Positions 1 through 8,672 of a stretch of DNA of 59,773 nucleotides are shown here, one piece after another. The stretch is taken from contig NZ_SEMB01000018.1 of the NCBI RefSeq assembly GCF_004153225.1, positions 1 to 59,773 of the forward strand. The letters are read 5' to 3'. Positions within the stretch are counted from its first letter, which is position 1. Each line of letters starts with the position of its first letter. The notes beneath the pieces were generated by a model that was not told where the DNA came from, did not search any database, and saw only the letters and a list, made by a program, of their open reading frames with translations. Source of the DNA: Sporolactobacillus sp. THM7-7 (GTDB taxonomy: Bacteria; Bacillota; Bacilli; Bacillales; Sporolactobacillaceae). The translations under genes were made by a program, and so were the position numbers.

Positions 1-224
1 TTCCCTTCCGCACCATGCGGTGCGAAAGCCTATCCGGTATTAGCTCCGGTTTCCCGGAGTTATCCCCGTCTGACAGGCAGGTTGCCCACGTGTTACTCAC
101 CCGTCCGCCGCTCGGTCCGCGCCCTTCGCCCCGAAGGGGTCCGGACGCTTCCCGCGCTCGACTTGCATGTATTAGGCACGCCGCCAGCGTTCGTCCTGAG
201 CCAGGATCAAACTCTCCAAAAAAG
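1..224 (-). rRNA. rrs: 16S ribosomal RNA, 5' portion (truncated by window edge)
   Basis: The reverse complement carries the universal 16S start: GAGAGTTTGATCCTGGCTCAG-type sequence at 198-217 and the conserved stretch around 'acgctggcggcgtgcctaat' directly after it. Only about the first 220 nt are in the window; the rest lies beyond position 1. The mature 5' end is placed near 224 by analogy with B. subtilis, where it lies a few bases before GGAGAGTTTGATC. It is the first gene of an rRNA operon driven by the tandem promoters at 399-585. Confidence 0.97.
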
Positions 225-398
225 TAAGGTTCAAAAAACCTTGATTGCTTAAACAGATATCGCTATCTGTTGACATTTCTTGTTCGTTCCGATCCATAGC
301 TTATAGAATGACAAAGGGGTTCACCCTTTTTCATCACGCTTGGCTTTTGTTCAGTTTTCAAGGAACATAATTTTATCGCCTCGATGAGCGACTTTTCT

Positions 399-427
399 AT
401 TTTACCAGCAAAAAGTACCTTAGTCAA
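399..427 (-). promoter_or_regulatory. rRNA operon promoter, proximal (TTGACT-N17-TAAAAT)
   Basis: On the minus strand, -35 TTGACT at 422-427 and -10 TAAAAT at 399-404 are separated by exactly 17 nt. It lies about 175 bp upstream of the 16S 5' end, as is usual for rrn P2 promoters of Bacilli. An unpaired leader with the hairpin at 254-271 follows. Confidence 0.75.
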
Positions 428-495
428 TACTTTTCTCAACAAAAACATTGATAAAAAAGAAAAAACAACATCGCATCGAAAAAGCGACCTTTTCC

Positions 496-524
496 ATTAT
501 AAATAGAGACTTAATAAAAGTCAA
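496..524 (-). promoter_or_regulatory. rRNA operon promoter, middle (TTGACT-N17-TATAAT)
   Basis: On the minus strand, -35 TTGACT at 519-524 and a consensus -10 TATAAT at 496-501 have 17-nt spacing. It sits 97 bp upstream of the proximal promoter and has the same -35 hexamer, the arrangement expected of duplicated rrn promoters. Confidence 0.8.
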
Positions 525-556
525 CTACTTAAAGTAATCTTATCAACGACATAAAA

Positions 557-585
557 ATACTATCAACATTCTCGCCTTTTGTCAA
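557..585 (-). promoter_or_regulatory. possible third rRNA operon promoter (TTGACA-N17-TAGTAT)
   Basis: On the minus strand, a consensus -35 TTGACA at 580-585 is followed after 17 nt by TAGTAT at 557-562 (4/6 match to -10). It is 61 bp upstream of the middle promoter. The -10 is weaker than in the other two, so this one is less certain. With the lysS terminator at 650-688, the gap 225-695 is fully explained as an rRNA promoter and leader region. Confidence 0.5.
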
Positions 586-649
586 TAAGCAAACTTTTGT
601 CATTTAACGTTTGGCGGTGTTAAGGCGAAAGTTGTCTTGACGAAAACAA

Positions 650-688
650 TAAAAAAGCTGCCGAACCAAAGATAAAATGATCCGACAG
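650..688 (-). terminator. probable terminator of lysS
   Basis: Just past the lysS stop, the minus strand reads CTGTCGGA, a 15-nt loop, TTCGGCAG and then CTTTTTTATT. The 8-bp stem has two G-T pairs and is followed by a U run, so it is a moderate intrinsic terminator that would insulate the rRNA promoters. Confidence 0.55.
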
Positions 689-695
689 TATACAG

Positions 696-2198
<1,503 letters not shown>

Positions 2199-2253
2199 TT
2201 AAACCTCCAGTCCGTTAGTTCCTCTAATCCGAAATTCCCCCGGATTATCTTTT

Positions 2254-2314
2254 TCCTGTCATGATAAAGAAAACTTGACGCAGCTAAGCCTCTTGCGCCG
2301 GTCAAGCCTTAGTT
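2254..2314 (-). repeat. terminator-like dispersed repeat, family 2, copy in lysS leader
   Basis: The minus strand ACCGGCGCAAGAGGCTTAGC... with a following CAAGTTTTCTTTAT matches the element at 20111-20156 almost base for base. It forms a long imperfect hairpin (GCAACTAAG...CTTAGCTGC) followed by a T-rich run. It lies downstream of the dusB terminator and could act as a second terminator or as a lysS leader element. See the findings for the other copies. Confidence 0.5.
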
Positions 2315-2360
2315 GCCTGAATACTATCATCCGCTTCATTTCATACTTTCCGATAGTATA

Positions 2361-2390
2361 AAGAAAACTGCCAGCAAACCACCGGCAGTC
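2361..2390 (-). terminator. intrinsic terminator of the folP-dusB operon
   Basis: The minus strand reads GACTGCCGG, a TGGTTTG loop, CTGGCAGT and then TTTTCTTT. It is a compact 8-bp stem 46 bp after the dusB stop. Confidence 0.75.
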
Positions 2391-2435
2391 TGATGTCTAC
2401 ACGCATTATAGAGAATTCAGGGAACACTGTCAACC

Positions 2436-3428
2436 TCAGCCGGCAGAAACGATCGGTTCGTCCGACTGCTCGACAAAAGCTTGAAGTGCCTGGCGGAGCT
2501 GATCCGCCGTTTCACAGCGATTGATTTGCTTTCTGACCTCATTGCCACCTCGCAGGCCTTTGACGTACCACGCGGCATGTTTTCTCATTTCCAGAACGGC
2601 AATGTGTTCCCCCTTCAGCTTAATCAGCCGATCCATGTGAATCAGACAAACAGCGATTTTTTCTTTGGCCGTCGGTTCCGGAGCTAATTCGCCGGTTTCC
2701 AGATATTTAACGGTCCGGTACAGCATCCACGGGTTGCCGAGCGCCCCGCGCCCGATCATCACTCCGTCCACCCCGGTCTCATCAATCATACGCCTTGCAT
2801 CTTGAGGCGTTCGGACATCCCCGTTTCCGATAACCGGTATATGAACCGACGCTTTCACCTGGCGAATGATGTCCCAGTCGGCCCGACCCTCATACATCTG
2901 GACCCTTGTCCTTCCGTGAACGGTTACCGCCGAACCCCCCGCCGCCTCGACAGCCTGGGCGTTCCGAACCGCATAAATATGGTTGTCATCCCAGCCTTTT
3001 CGCATCTTGACGGTTACCGGCTTGTCAACCTCGGCAACGACGGCTGACACCATTTCATAGATTTTATTAGGATCAAGCAGCCACTTTGAACCGGCGTCGC
3101 ATTTCGTTATTTTAGGAACCGGGCACCCCATATTAATGTCAATAATATCGGCATTCGTATTCTGATCGACATACTTTGCGGCCTGAACAAGCGTTTCCTT
3201 GGATCCGCCGAAAATCTGAAGGCTCATCGGCTTCTCCCGTTCATCGACATAAAGCATGTTCATCGTTTTTTTATTATGATGAATGATCCCCCGGTCGGCT
3301 ACCATTTCCGCGCAGACGAGCCCGGCGCCGAACCGTTTGGCGATCAGGCGGAAAGCCGGATTGCACACACCGGCCATGGGAGCAAGGACGACTTGATTTT
3401 TCAGCTCAATCGGACCTATTTTCAGCAT
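2436..3428 (-). CDS. dusB: tRNA-dihydrouridine synthase B
   Basis: This 330-residue FMN-dependent enzyme reduces uridine to dihydrouridine in the tRNA D-loop using NADPH. Family motifs are seen in order: VVLAPMAGVCNPAFR at residues 15-29, DINMGCPVPKI with the catalytic cysteine near residue 100, VKMRKGWDD, VHGRTR, IGNGDV and the FMN-phosphate segment MIGRGALGNPW. It corresponds to B. subtilis YacF/DusB and holds the same position after yazB. The ATG has AGAGGTG 5 nt upstream. It is the last gene of the folate operon, followed by the terminator at 2361-2390. Confidence 0.95.
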   Translation of the reverse strand: MLKIGPIELKNQVVLAPMAGVCNPAFRLIAKRFGAGLVCAEMVADRGIIHHNKKTMNMLYVDEREKPMSLQIFGGSKETLVQAAKYVDQNTNADIIDINMGCPVPKITKCDAGSKWLLDPNKIYEMVSAVVAEVDKPVTVKMRKGWDDNHIYAVRNAQAVEAAGGSAVTVHGRTRVQMYEGRADWDIIRQVKASVHIPVIGNGDVRTPQDARRMIDETGVDGVMIGRGALGNPWMLYRTVKYLETGELAPEPTAKEKIAVCLIHMDRLIKLKGEHIAVLEMRKHAAWYVKGLRGGNEVRKQINRCETADQLRQALQAFVEQSDEPIVSAG

Positions 3429-3475
3429 TGTTTCACCTCTTTAATCGTTTATTCCCCGTCTAGCTTCTGACAGGA

Positions 3476-3592
3476 TCATTGAATATCCGCGGCAGCGCCA
3501 CCGATTCGTTTATATAATTCAGCTTGCTTCAGACGAAGCCGCTCAAGTTCGGCCCGAACAGCGGACTTTTTATCAGACTGGCCATTTTTCAC
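3476..3592 (-). CDS. small ORF between yazB and dusB, unknown function
   Basis: This frame is too short for usual gene calling. A GTG at 3592 overlaps the yazB stop (GTGA) and opens 38 codons ending at a TGA at 3476-3478. The predicted peptide is highly charged and helix-prone (core KKSAVRAELERLRLKQAE, then a short GGAAADIQ tail). The overlap suggests translational coupling to yazB, but the upstream GAAGAAATGAAG is only a weak ribosome-binding site. I know of no counterpart in B. subtilis between yazB and dusB. It could be a real small protein or a chance frame; conservation in relatives would decide. Confidence 0.35.
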   Translation of the reverse strand: MKNGQSDKKSAVRAELERLRLKQAELYKRIGGAAADIQ

Positions 3593-3792
3593 AGATGCTT
3601 CATTTCTTCAACGGAGACACCGAGTTTTTTGGAAATGCGCTCAATCAGTTCCTCCGTCGGCTGACGGCTTTCTCTTTCAATCTCACCCAGATGAGACAAA
3701 GAAACACCTAGCTCTTTGGCCAGCCTTGCCTGGGTGTAGCCCTTTAGTTTTCGAAAAGCCCGAATTCTCCTTCCCCATTGTTCCGTTTCCAT
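3589..3792 (-). CDS. yazB: XRE-family small helix-turn-helix protein, YazB-like
   Basis: This 67-residue protein is almost wholly one Cro/C1-type HTH domain: WGRRIRAFRKLKGYTQ (helices 1-2), LAKELGVSLSHLGEIER (recognition helix region) and LIERISKKLGVS. It matches B. subtilis YazB in size and place (folK-yazB-dusB). The start was chosen at the ATG at 3792, which has GAGGGAG 7 nt upstream; the in-frame upstream ATG at 3828 has no good site and would add 12 residues lacking in the family. The 5' end overlaps folBK by 49 bp. The target DNA is unknown. Confidence 0.85.
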   Translation of the reverse strand: METEQWGRRIRAFRKLKGYTQARLAKELGVSLSHLGEIERESRQPTEELIERISKKLGVSVEEMKHL

Positions 3793-4631
3793 AACCGTAC
3801 TCCCTCTTTTTCTTTGAGATTCTGCCATAGTTCAGTTACCGAACGATTGAGCCTCGGCACGACAAGATGAGGGGCAATTTCTTCCAGCGGCCTGAGCACA
3901 AAGGCGCGGCGAGCGATCTCCGGATGAGGAACGGACAGCTTTTCCATGTCAATATTGTCCTGATTAAAAAGCAGCATGTCAAGATCTATCGTTCTCGGTC
4001 CCCAATGAATCTCTCTTTTGCGCTTGAGCGCCAATTCAATACGCTGAAGTCTATCAAGTAATTGATCCGGAGGAAGCAAGGTTTCGATCTGGATGGCCAT
4101 ATTCAGGAAGTCGTTCTGTTTTACCGGTCCGTAGGGATCGGTTTCATAAATAGAAGAGCAACGGACAACACGCACATTTTCTGTACGATCCAGTTTCCGC
4201 AGCGCCTGTCTTAACAGGTATGGGCGGTCTCCCATGTTCGATCCCAGCCCCACGTATGCGATCGAACGTTTTCTTATCACTTCAACGGCGACTGAATCAT
4301 AATGGCCGGCAATTGGCGGATCTGGTTTGATTACCCTGATCAAGCAGGATTGTGCCATTGAAAAAGTATTCAGCAATGTCTCGGCAATCCGCTCAGCTAC
4401 CCTTTCGATGAGCTTGCAGCTTGGTCCCTCCACAATTTCCCGCACTATACTGTAGACCTGTGCATAGTTAATCGTCTGATCGAGACGGTCACTGATACCT
4501 GCCTGATACAAATCGACCGACAGTGTGACATCCACAAGAAATCGCTGTCCTATTTTTTTTTCTTCCGGCAGCGCCCCGTGGTAACCGTAAAACCGCATCC
4601 GGTTCAGTGTGATTTTATCGATCGCGTTCAC
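3744..4631 (-). CDS. folBK: bifunctional dihydroneopterin aldolase / HPPK (FolB-FolK fusion)
   Basis: This single 295-residue frame joins two folate enzymes that are separate genes in B. subtilis. Residues 1-122 are FolB, which makes 6-hydroxymethyl-dihydropterin; RFYGYHGALPEEKKIGQ is the pterin-binding region and the KPDPPI lysine region is near residue 104. Residues 125-295 are FolK, which adds pyrophosphate from ATP, with GLGSNMGDR, ETDPYG, FLNMA, RTIDLDMLLF (magnesium-binding aspartates) and VPHPEIARRAFVL. The start is GTG at 4631 with AAGAAGG close by; no better ATG exists. It lies 62 bp after folP, whose enzyme uses its product. Confidence 0.95.
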   Translation of the reverse strand: MNAIDKITLNRMRFYGYHGALPEEKKIGQRFLVDVTLSVDLYQAGISDRLDQTINYAQVYSIVREIVEGPSCKLIERVAERIAETLLNTFSMAQSCLIRVIKPDPPIAGHYDSVAVEVIRKRSIAYVGLGSNMGDRPYLLRQALRKLDRTENVRVVRCSSIYETDPYGPVKQNDFLNMAIQIETLLPPDQLLDRLQRIELALKRKREIHWGPRTIDLDMLLFNQDNIDMEKLSVPHPEIARRAFVLRPLEEIAPHLVVPRLNRSVTELWQNLKEKEGVRLWKRNNGEGEFGLFEN

Positions 4632-4693
4632 CTTCTTAATAAAAGTCTGGAGGAAAAAAAATTCAGCATTTCGGTGTTCTTTTTACCAGCTTT

Positions 4694-5542
4694 TCATGCT
4701 TCTTTAAGCATGGTATCCATCATCTTTGCCATGCGCGCAATCGGCAGTACATCGTGAACGCGCATGATCTGGCAGCCTTTGGAAATACCGAGGCAGACGG
4801 TTGCGCCCGTTCCCTCGACACGCTTGTCTACAGTTACGTTCAGCGTCTTTCCGATAAACCCTTTTCTGGACGTTCCGAGCAAGATCGGATAGCCCAGCTC
4901 GTGAAAGGCTTCGAGATGATTCATGACCGTCAGATTCTGTCTGTAGTCCTTGGCGAAACCAATCCCTGGGTCAATAATGATTTTTTCCGGAGCAAGGCCC
5001 GCATCGAGTACCCGATCGATACTGGCTTTTAAATCATTCTTCATATCTTCGATAATATTTTTATACCGATTATTACTACGGTTGTGCATAAGAACAATTG
5101 GCGCCCTGTATTCGGCCGCAACCTTTGCCATCTTCGGATCGGCTTTCGCCCCCCAGACATCGTTAATGATGTCCGCACCGGCTTCGAGTGCCTGCCTCGC
5201 CGTTTCCGCTTTATACGTATCAATAGAAATCGGCACGTCCGATTGCTTTCTGATCGCTCTTATGATCGGCACGACTCGAGCGATCTCTTCTTTAAGCGGC
5301 AGCGGCGTATACCCCGGTCGGGTCGATTCTCCGCCCACATCAATTATATTTGCGCCGTCCCTTTCCAGTTCAAGCGCGTGCCGGACTGCCCGATCGATAT
5401 CGTTAAACTTTCCTCCATCGGAAAAAGAGTCCGGTGTAACATTCAAAATACCCATAATCACCGTTTTCTTGCGATAATCCAACGTCTTATTTCTTACTTT
5501 CAGCAGATGATACGGCGAAATCTGACTTTCACGCACAGACAC
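4694..5542 (-). CDS. folP: dihydropteroate synthase
   Basis: This 282-residue TIM-barrel enzyme condenses 6-hydroxymethyl-dihydropterin pyrophosphate with p-aminobenzoate; it is the sulfonamide target. Motifs seen: GILNVTPDSFSDGGKF near residue 31, GGESTRPG, ISIDTYKAE, IINDVWG, DPGIGFAKD and LLGTSRKGFIG. The start is GTG at 5542 with GGAGGG 8 nt upstream. In B. subtilis pabB-pabA-pabC precede this gene. Here they are absent and cysK with its terminator lies directly upstream, so p-aminobenzoate must come from elsewhere in the genome or from outside. Confidence 0.96.
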   Translation of the reverse strand: MSVRESQISPYHLLKVRNKTLDYRKKTVIMGILNVTPDSFSDGGKFNDIDRAVRHALELERDGANIIDVGGESTRPGYTPLPLKEEIARVVPIIRAIRKQSDVPISIDTYKAETARQALEAGADIINDVWGAKADPKMAKVAAEYRAPIVLMHNRSNNRYKNIIEDMKNDLKASIDRVLDAGLAPEKIIIDPGIGFAKDYRQNLTVMNHLEAFHELGYPILLGTSRKGFIGKTLNVTVDKRVEGTGATVCLGISKGCQIMRVHDVLPIARMAKMMDTMLKEA

Positions 5543-5590
5543 CCTGATCCCTCCGAGAAAAATGATGATGAGTCAGACAATACAAGAATC

Positions 5591-5596
5591 AGTATA
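5591..5596 (-). promoter_or_regulatory. extended -10 promoter of the folP operon
   Basis: On the minus strand, TGTGGTATACT gives a TGn-TATACT extended -10 between the cysK terminator and folP. No good -35 is seen 17 nt upstream, so it is proposed from the extended -10 and from the need to restart transcription after 5624-5677. Confidence 0.45.
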
Positions 5597-5623
5597 CCAC
5601 ACATTTTCAGAGCGGTTTTGATC

Positions 5624-5677
5624 ATAAAAAAACAGAGAACCACAGACTGGTGCGATTCCCTGTTTCTATATTTTCCG
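5624..5677 (-). terminator. intrinsic terminator of cysK
   Basis: The minus strand AAACAGGGA...TCTCTGTTT stem (9 bp, one G-T pair) with an inner CAC/GTG stem is followed by TTTTTTTAT. It starts about 30 bp after the cysK stop. Confidence 0.8.
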
Positions 5678-5707
5678 AACCTAATCTCCTAAAGTACCGG
5701 GGACTGA

Positions 5708-6628
5708 TCAGTCTTCAGCCTGATAAAGCGGGGTACTTAAGTATCTTTCACCATTATCCGGTACAATGACAACCACTTTTTTGCCCTTGCCCAGCTCTTT
5801 GGCGACCTGAACGCCGGCATAGATCGCCGCGCCGCCGGAGATACCGGCCAGAACGCCTTCCTTCTTGCCGGCCAGTCTCGCATATTCGAATGCCTGTTCG
5901 TTTGAGACGTCAATGACTTTATCGTAAATCTCTGTGTCAAGCGTATCCGGAACGAAACCGGTGCCGATCCCCTGAATCTTGTGAGGGCCGCCTTTTCCGC
6001 CGTTTAACACCGGAGAATCTTTCGGCTCGACCGCATAGACTTTAATATCTGCAAAGCGCTCTTTCAGTGCCTTGCCTGTGCCGCTCAATGTACCGCCTGT
6101 ACCGACCCCGGCCACAAACGCATCGAGCGAGTCGAAAGTTTCCGCAATTTCCTTCCCGGTTGTCGAATAGTGGATTTGCGGATTCGCGGGATTCTTAAAC
6201 TGCTGCGGCAGAAAATAGCCATTTTCTTTAGCCAGTTCCTGCGCTTTTGCGATCGATCCCTTAATCGCCTGTGCACCCGGGGTGAGAATTACTTCCGCAC
6301 CATAGGCTTTAAACAATTTTCGCCGTTCAATGCTCATCGTCTCAGGCATAACCAGGATCGCCCGGTACCCCTTGACTGCCGCAACGAGCGCCAGCCCAAT
6401 ACCGGTATTCCCGCTGGTCGGCTCGATAATCGTATCGTTTGGTTTTAACTTTCCATCGCGTTCCGCTGCCTCGATCATAGCCAAAGCGATACGATCCTTT
6501 ACGCTGCTTCCGGGATTAAAGTATTCCAGTTTCGCGTACAGCTCAGCATCATTTTCCCCCGTCAAGTGGTTCAGCCTGACAACAGGCGTTTTTCCAATTA
6601 ACTCCGTAACAGAATTTGCAACCGTCAT
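5708..6628 (-). CDS. cysK: cysteine synthase A (O-acetylserine sulfhydrylase)
   Basis: This 306-residue PLP enzyme makes cysteine from O-acetylserine and sulfide. The PLP lysine sits in GSSVKDRIA (about residue 44), the substrate loop in [12 protein letters not shown], the phosphate-binding loop in [12 protein letters not shown] and the C-terminal GISGGAA. ATG at 6628 has AAGGAGAG 6 nt upstream. It forms a single-gene transcript with its own strong promoter at 6681-6709 and terminator at 5624-5677. In B. subtilis CymR represses cysK, but I see no clear CymR site here. Confidence 0.96.
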   Translation of the reverse strand: MTVANSVTELIGKTPVVRLNHLTGENDAELYAKLEYFNPGSSVKDRIALAMIEAAERDGKLKPNDTIIEPTSGNTGIGLALVAAVKGYRAILVMPETMSIERRKLFKAYGAEVILTPGAQAIKGSIAKAQELAKENGYFLPQQFKNPANPQIHYSTTGKEIAETFDSLDAFVAGVGTGGTLSGTGKALKERFADIKVYAVEPKDSPVLNGGKGGPHKIQGIGTGFVPDTLDTEIYDKVIDVSNEQAFEYARLAGKKEGVLAGISGGAAIYAGVQVAKELGKGKKVVVIVPDNGERYLSTPLYQAED

Positions 6629-6680
6629 GTCCGTCTCTCCTTCATCTCAAATTCTGAGTAGTCATGTAAGATTTATATAT

Positions 6681-6709
6681 ATTATATTAGTAATCTCTTC
6701 CCACGTCAA
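6681..6709 (-). promoter_or_regulatory. cysK promoter (TTGACG-N17-TATAAT)
   Basis: On the minus strand, -35 TTGACG at 6704-6709 and a consensus -10 TATAAT at 6681-6686 have 17-nt spacing, 53 bp before the cysK ATG. A hairpin, ACCGCTG...CAGCGGT at 6752-6775, lies immediately past the hslO stop without a U run, so it is not called a terminator. Confidence 0.85.
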
Positions 6710-6777
6710 TAAATACTTTATGAAGCGTTCAGACTTCAACTGTCTCACTTTACCGCTGCCTTTCGTTTCAGCGGTTG

Positions 6778-7650
6778 TTATTTGATCAACATGTCCCTTA
6801 ATTCTTCTTCGGAAAAATGGTAGGTGCTCCCGCAAAAACGGCAGGTTGCATCCGCCCCGTGATCTTCTGCGATCATCGTCTTCAGCTCAGATACGGGCAG
6901 CCCTGAGATAGACTCGCCAAATCTCTTTTTGGAACAGGTGCAGCGGAATCGGACGGGTTTTTTTTCAAGCATTTTATAATCCTCGTTTGGGAAAAGATCA
7001 TCCAGCAGCTCCTCAGGCGACCGCCCCGCATCGATTAATCTCGAAATAGGGGGAATTTGGTTCAGTCTTTTCTCCACCTCTTCGATCGTTCCCTCGTCCG
7101 TTCCCGGCAGAACCTGGATCAGAAAACCGCCCGCTGCTTTGATGGAGCGATTGGGATTGACCAGCACCCCGACGCCGACAGCGGACGGGATCTGTTCTGA
7201 CCGCGCAAAATAATAGGTAAAATCATCGCCAAGCTCTCCGGAAATAAGCGGAACGCGGCCGGTAAAGTTTTCTCTCATGCCGAGATCTTTCACCACGCTG
7301 AGAAACCCGTCGGTCCCGACCGCTCTGGCGACATCCAGTTTTCCGTACCGATTTAAATCAAAGTGCACGTTGGGATTCGTCACGTAACCGCGCACATAGC
7401 CGTTCGTATCCGCATCGGCAACGATCACGCCAATCGGACCGCCGCCCTCAATCGTCACCGTGAGTTTCTGATTTTCTTTGAGCAGGGCGCCCATCATGAT
7501 CGATGCGGTCATCGTTCGACCGAGAGCAGCCGAAGCCGTCGGCCAGGTTCCATGACGCCGCTGGGCTTCGCTTACGGTTCCGGTGGTCACGGCGGTGACG
7601 ACCCGCAGTCGCTCACCCATAGCGATCGCTTTGATTAAATAATCACTCAT
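6778..7650 (-). CDS. hslO: redox-regulated chaperone Hsp33
   Basis: This 290-residue holdase is activated by oxidation. The C-terminal redox switch is intact: CTC near residue 237 and CRFC near residue 270, giving the four zinc-binding cysteines in CxC...CxxC form. The N-terminal substrate-binding domain contains the conserved GEGP-like [15 protein letters not shown] segment. ATG at 7650 has GGAGG 10 nt upstream. It corresponds to B. subtilis YacC. The yacD (PrsA-like foldase) gene that follows it there is absent; cysK comes directly after. It lies 39 bp from coaX and is probably cotranscribed. Confidence 0.96.
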   Translation of the reverse strand: MSDYLIKAIAMGERLRVVTAVTTGTVSEAQRRHGTWPTASAALGRTMTASIMMGALLKENQKLTVTIEGGGPIGVIVADADTNGYVRGYVTNPNVHFDLNRYGKLDVARAVGTDGFLSVVKDLGMRENFTGRVPLISGELGDDFTYYFARSEQIPSAVGVGVLVNPNRSIKAAGGFLIQVLPGTDEGTIEEVEKRLNQIPPISRLIDAGRSPEELLDDLFPNEDYKMLEKKPVRFRCTCSKKRFGESISGLPVSELKTMIAEDHGADATCRFCGSTYHFSEEELRDMLIK

Positions 7651-7689
7651 TAATAGCCATCCTCCTTTGATACGCGTCCAAACAATGCT

Positions 7690-8460
7690 TTAATCGCGTT
7701 TATTTCTCCTGTAGACATAATAAAGCCCTCTTAAAGTTAAAGACGGATCGACGTGATCGATCACCGCTGTTTCACTGGATATAAGCGAACACAGCCCGCC
7801 CGTAGCCACAACGACCGGCTCTTTCTTCGCCTGTTCTTTTAAACGCGCCACCATCCCTTCCACCTGGCTGACGTATCCGAAAAAAACGCCTGACTGCATG
7901 GCATGAATCGTGTTGCGCCCGACCATGTGGGGCGGCTTCACGATTTCGATTCTCGGCAGCTTAGATGCCCTTTCGTACAGCGCTTCGGTGGAAATCGTTA
8001 TACCCGGCGAAATCGCACCGCCTATGTAATTTTCGTGCTCGTCAATGTACGAATAGGTGGTCGCCGTGCCAAAGTCAATGACAATGATCGGTGCCTCGTA
8101 GTCGCGAACGGCAGCAACGCTATTGACGATCAGATCGGCACCGATCTCTTTTGGATTGTCGTATTTCAGGTTCAGCCCGGTTTTGATTCCAGGACCGACG
8201 ATTAAAGGCCTGACGTGAAAATATTTTTCGCACATCCGCTCGAGAGCAAACATAATTGAGGGGACGACGGAAGAGATGGCCACGCCGTTGAAATCAGCAA
8301 ATGAAAGACCGCAGCCGTGAAACAGGTTATCGATGATAATCGCAAATTCATCTTCCGTCTTATCGCGGTCGGTCGAAATCCTCCATTGGTATTTTAAATT
8401 TCCACTATCAAAGACTCCGGTCACTATATTGGTATTCCCAACATCACATACAAAAATCAT
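7690..8460 (-). CDS. coaX: type III pantothenate kinase
   Basis: This 256-residue enzyme performs the first step of coenzyme A synthesis and needs a monovalent cation. Seen: the N-terminal phosphate loop FVCDVGNTN, the KTEDEFA segment, the catalytic region [15 protein letters not shown] and the GGAISPGI loop. The frame can be extended to a TTG at 8475, but the ATG at 8460 has GGGGA 9 nt upstream and places DVGNTN near residue 5 as in the family, so I use it. Corresponds to B. subtilis YacB/CoaX, followed by hslO. Confidence 0.95.
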   Translation of the reverse strand: MIFVCDVGNTNIVTGVFDSGNLKYQWRISTDRDKTEDEFAIIIDNLFHGCGLSFADFNGVAISSVVPSIMFALERMCEKYFHVRPLIVGPGIKTGLNLKYDNPKEIGADLIVNSVAAVRDYEAPIIVIDFGTATTYSYIDEHENYIGGAISPGITISTEALYERASKLPRIEIVKPPHMVGRNTIHAMQSGVFFGYVSQVEGMVARLKEQAKKEPVVVATGGLCSLISSETAVIDHVDPSLTLRGLYYVYRRNKRD

Positions 8461-8611
8461 CTTTTCAATCCCCAAACTGTTATGTTTTATAGAAGCCTCT
8501 GTTATCGATCTCGTTCATTCACGCGACATGGCTCGCTTTTCCCGCGGGAGTCTCACAAGTATCGCTTTTTTTATATGGATCAAAATCAGCAACGTCTTTA
8601 ACACAACCTAT

Positions 8612-8648
8612 GAAAAAAAGGAGGGCCCCATACGGGAACGCCTCCCCT
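8612..8648 (-). terminator. intrinsic terminator of ftsH
   Basis: The minus strand GGGGAGGCGTTCCC...GGGGCCCTCC stem is followed by TTTTTTTC, 25 bp after the ftsH stop. The sequence between it and coaX (8461-8611) shows no clear promoter. Confidence 0.85.
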
Positions 8649-8672
8649 GTAAATAAAAATATAAGCAGATAC

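Noticed and set aside
263-448. 61-codon minus-strand ORF between lysS and 16S
   Set aside because: It lies over the rRNA proximal promoter and leader.
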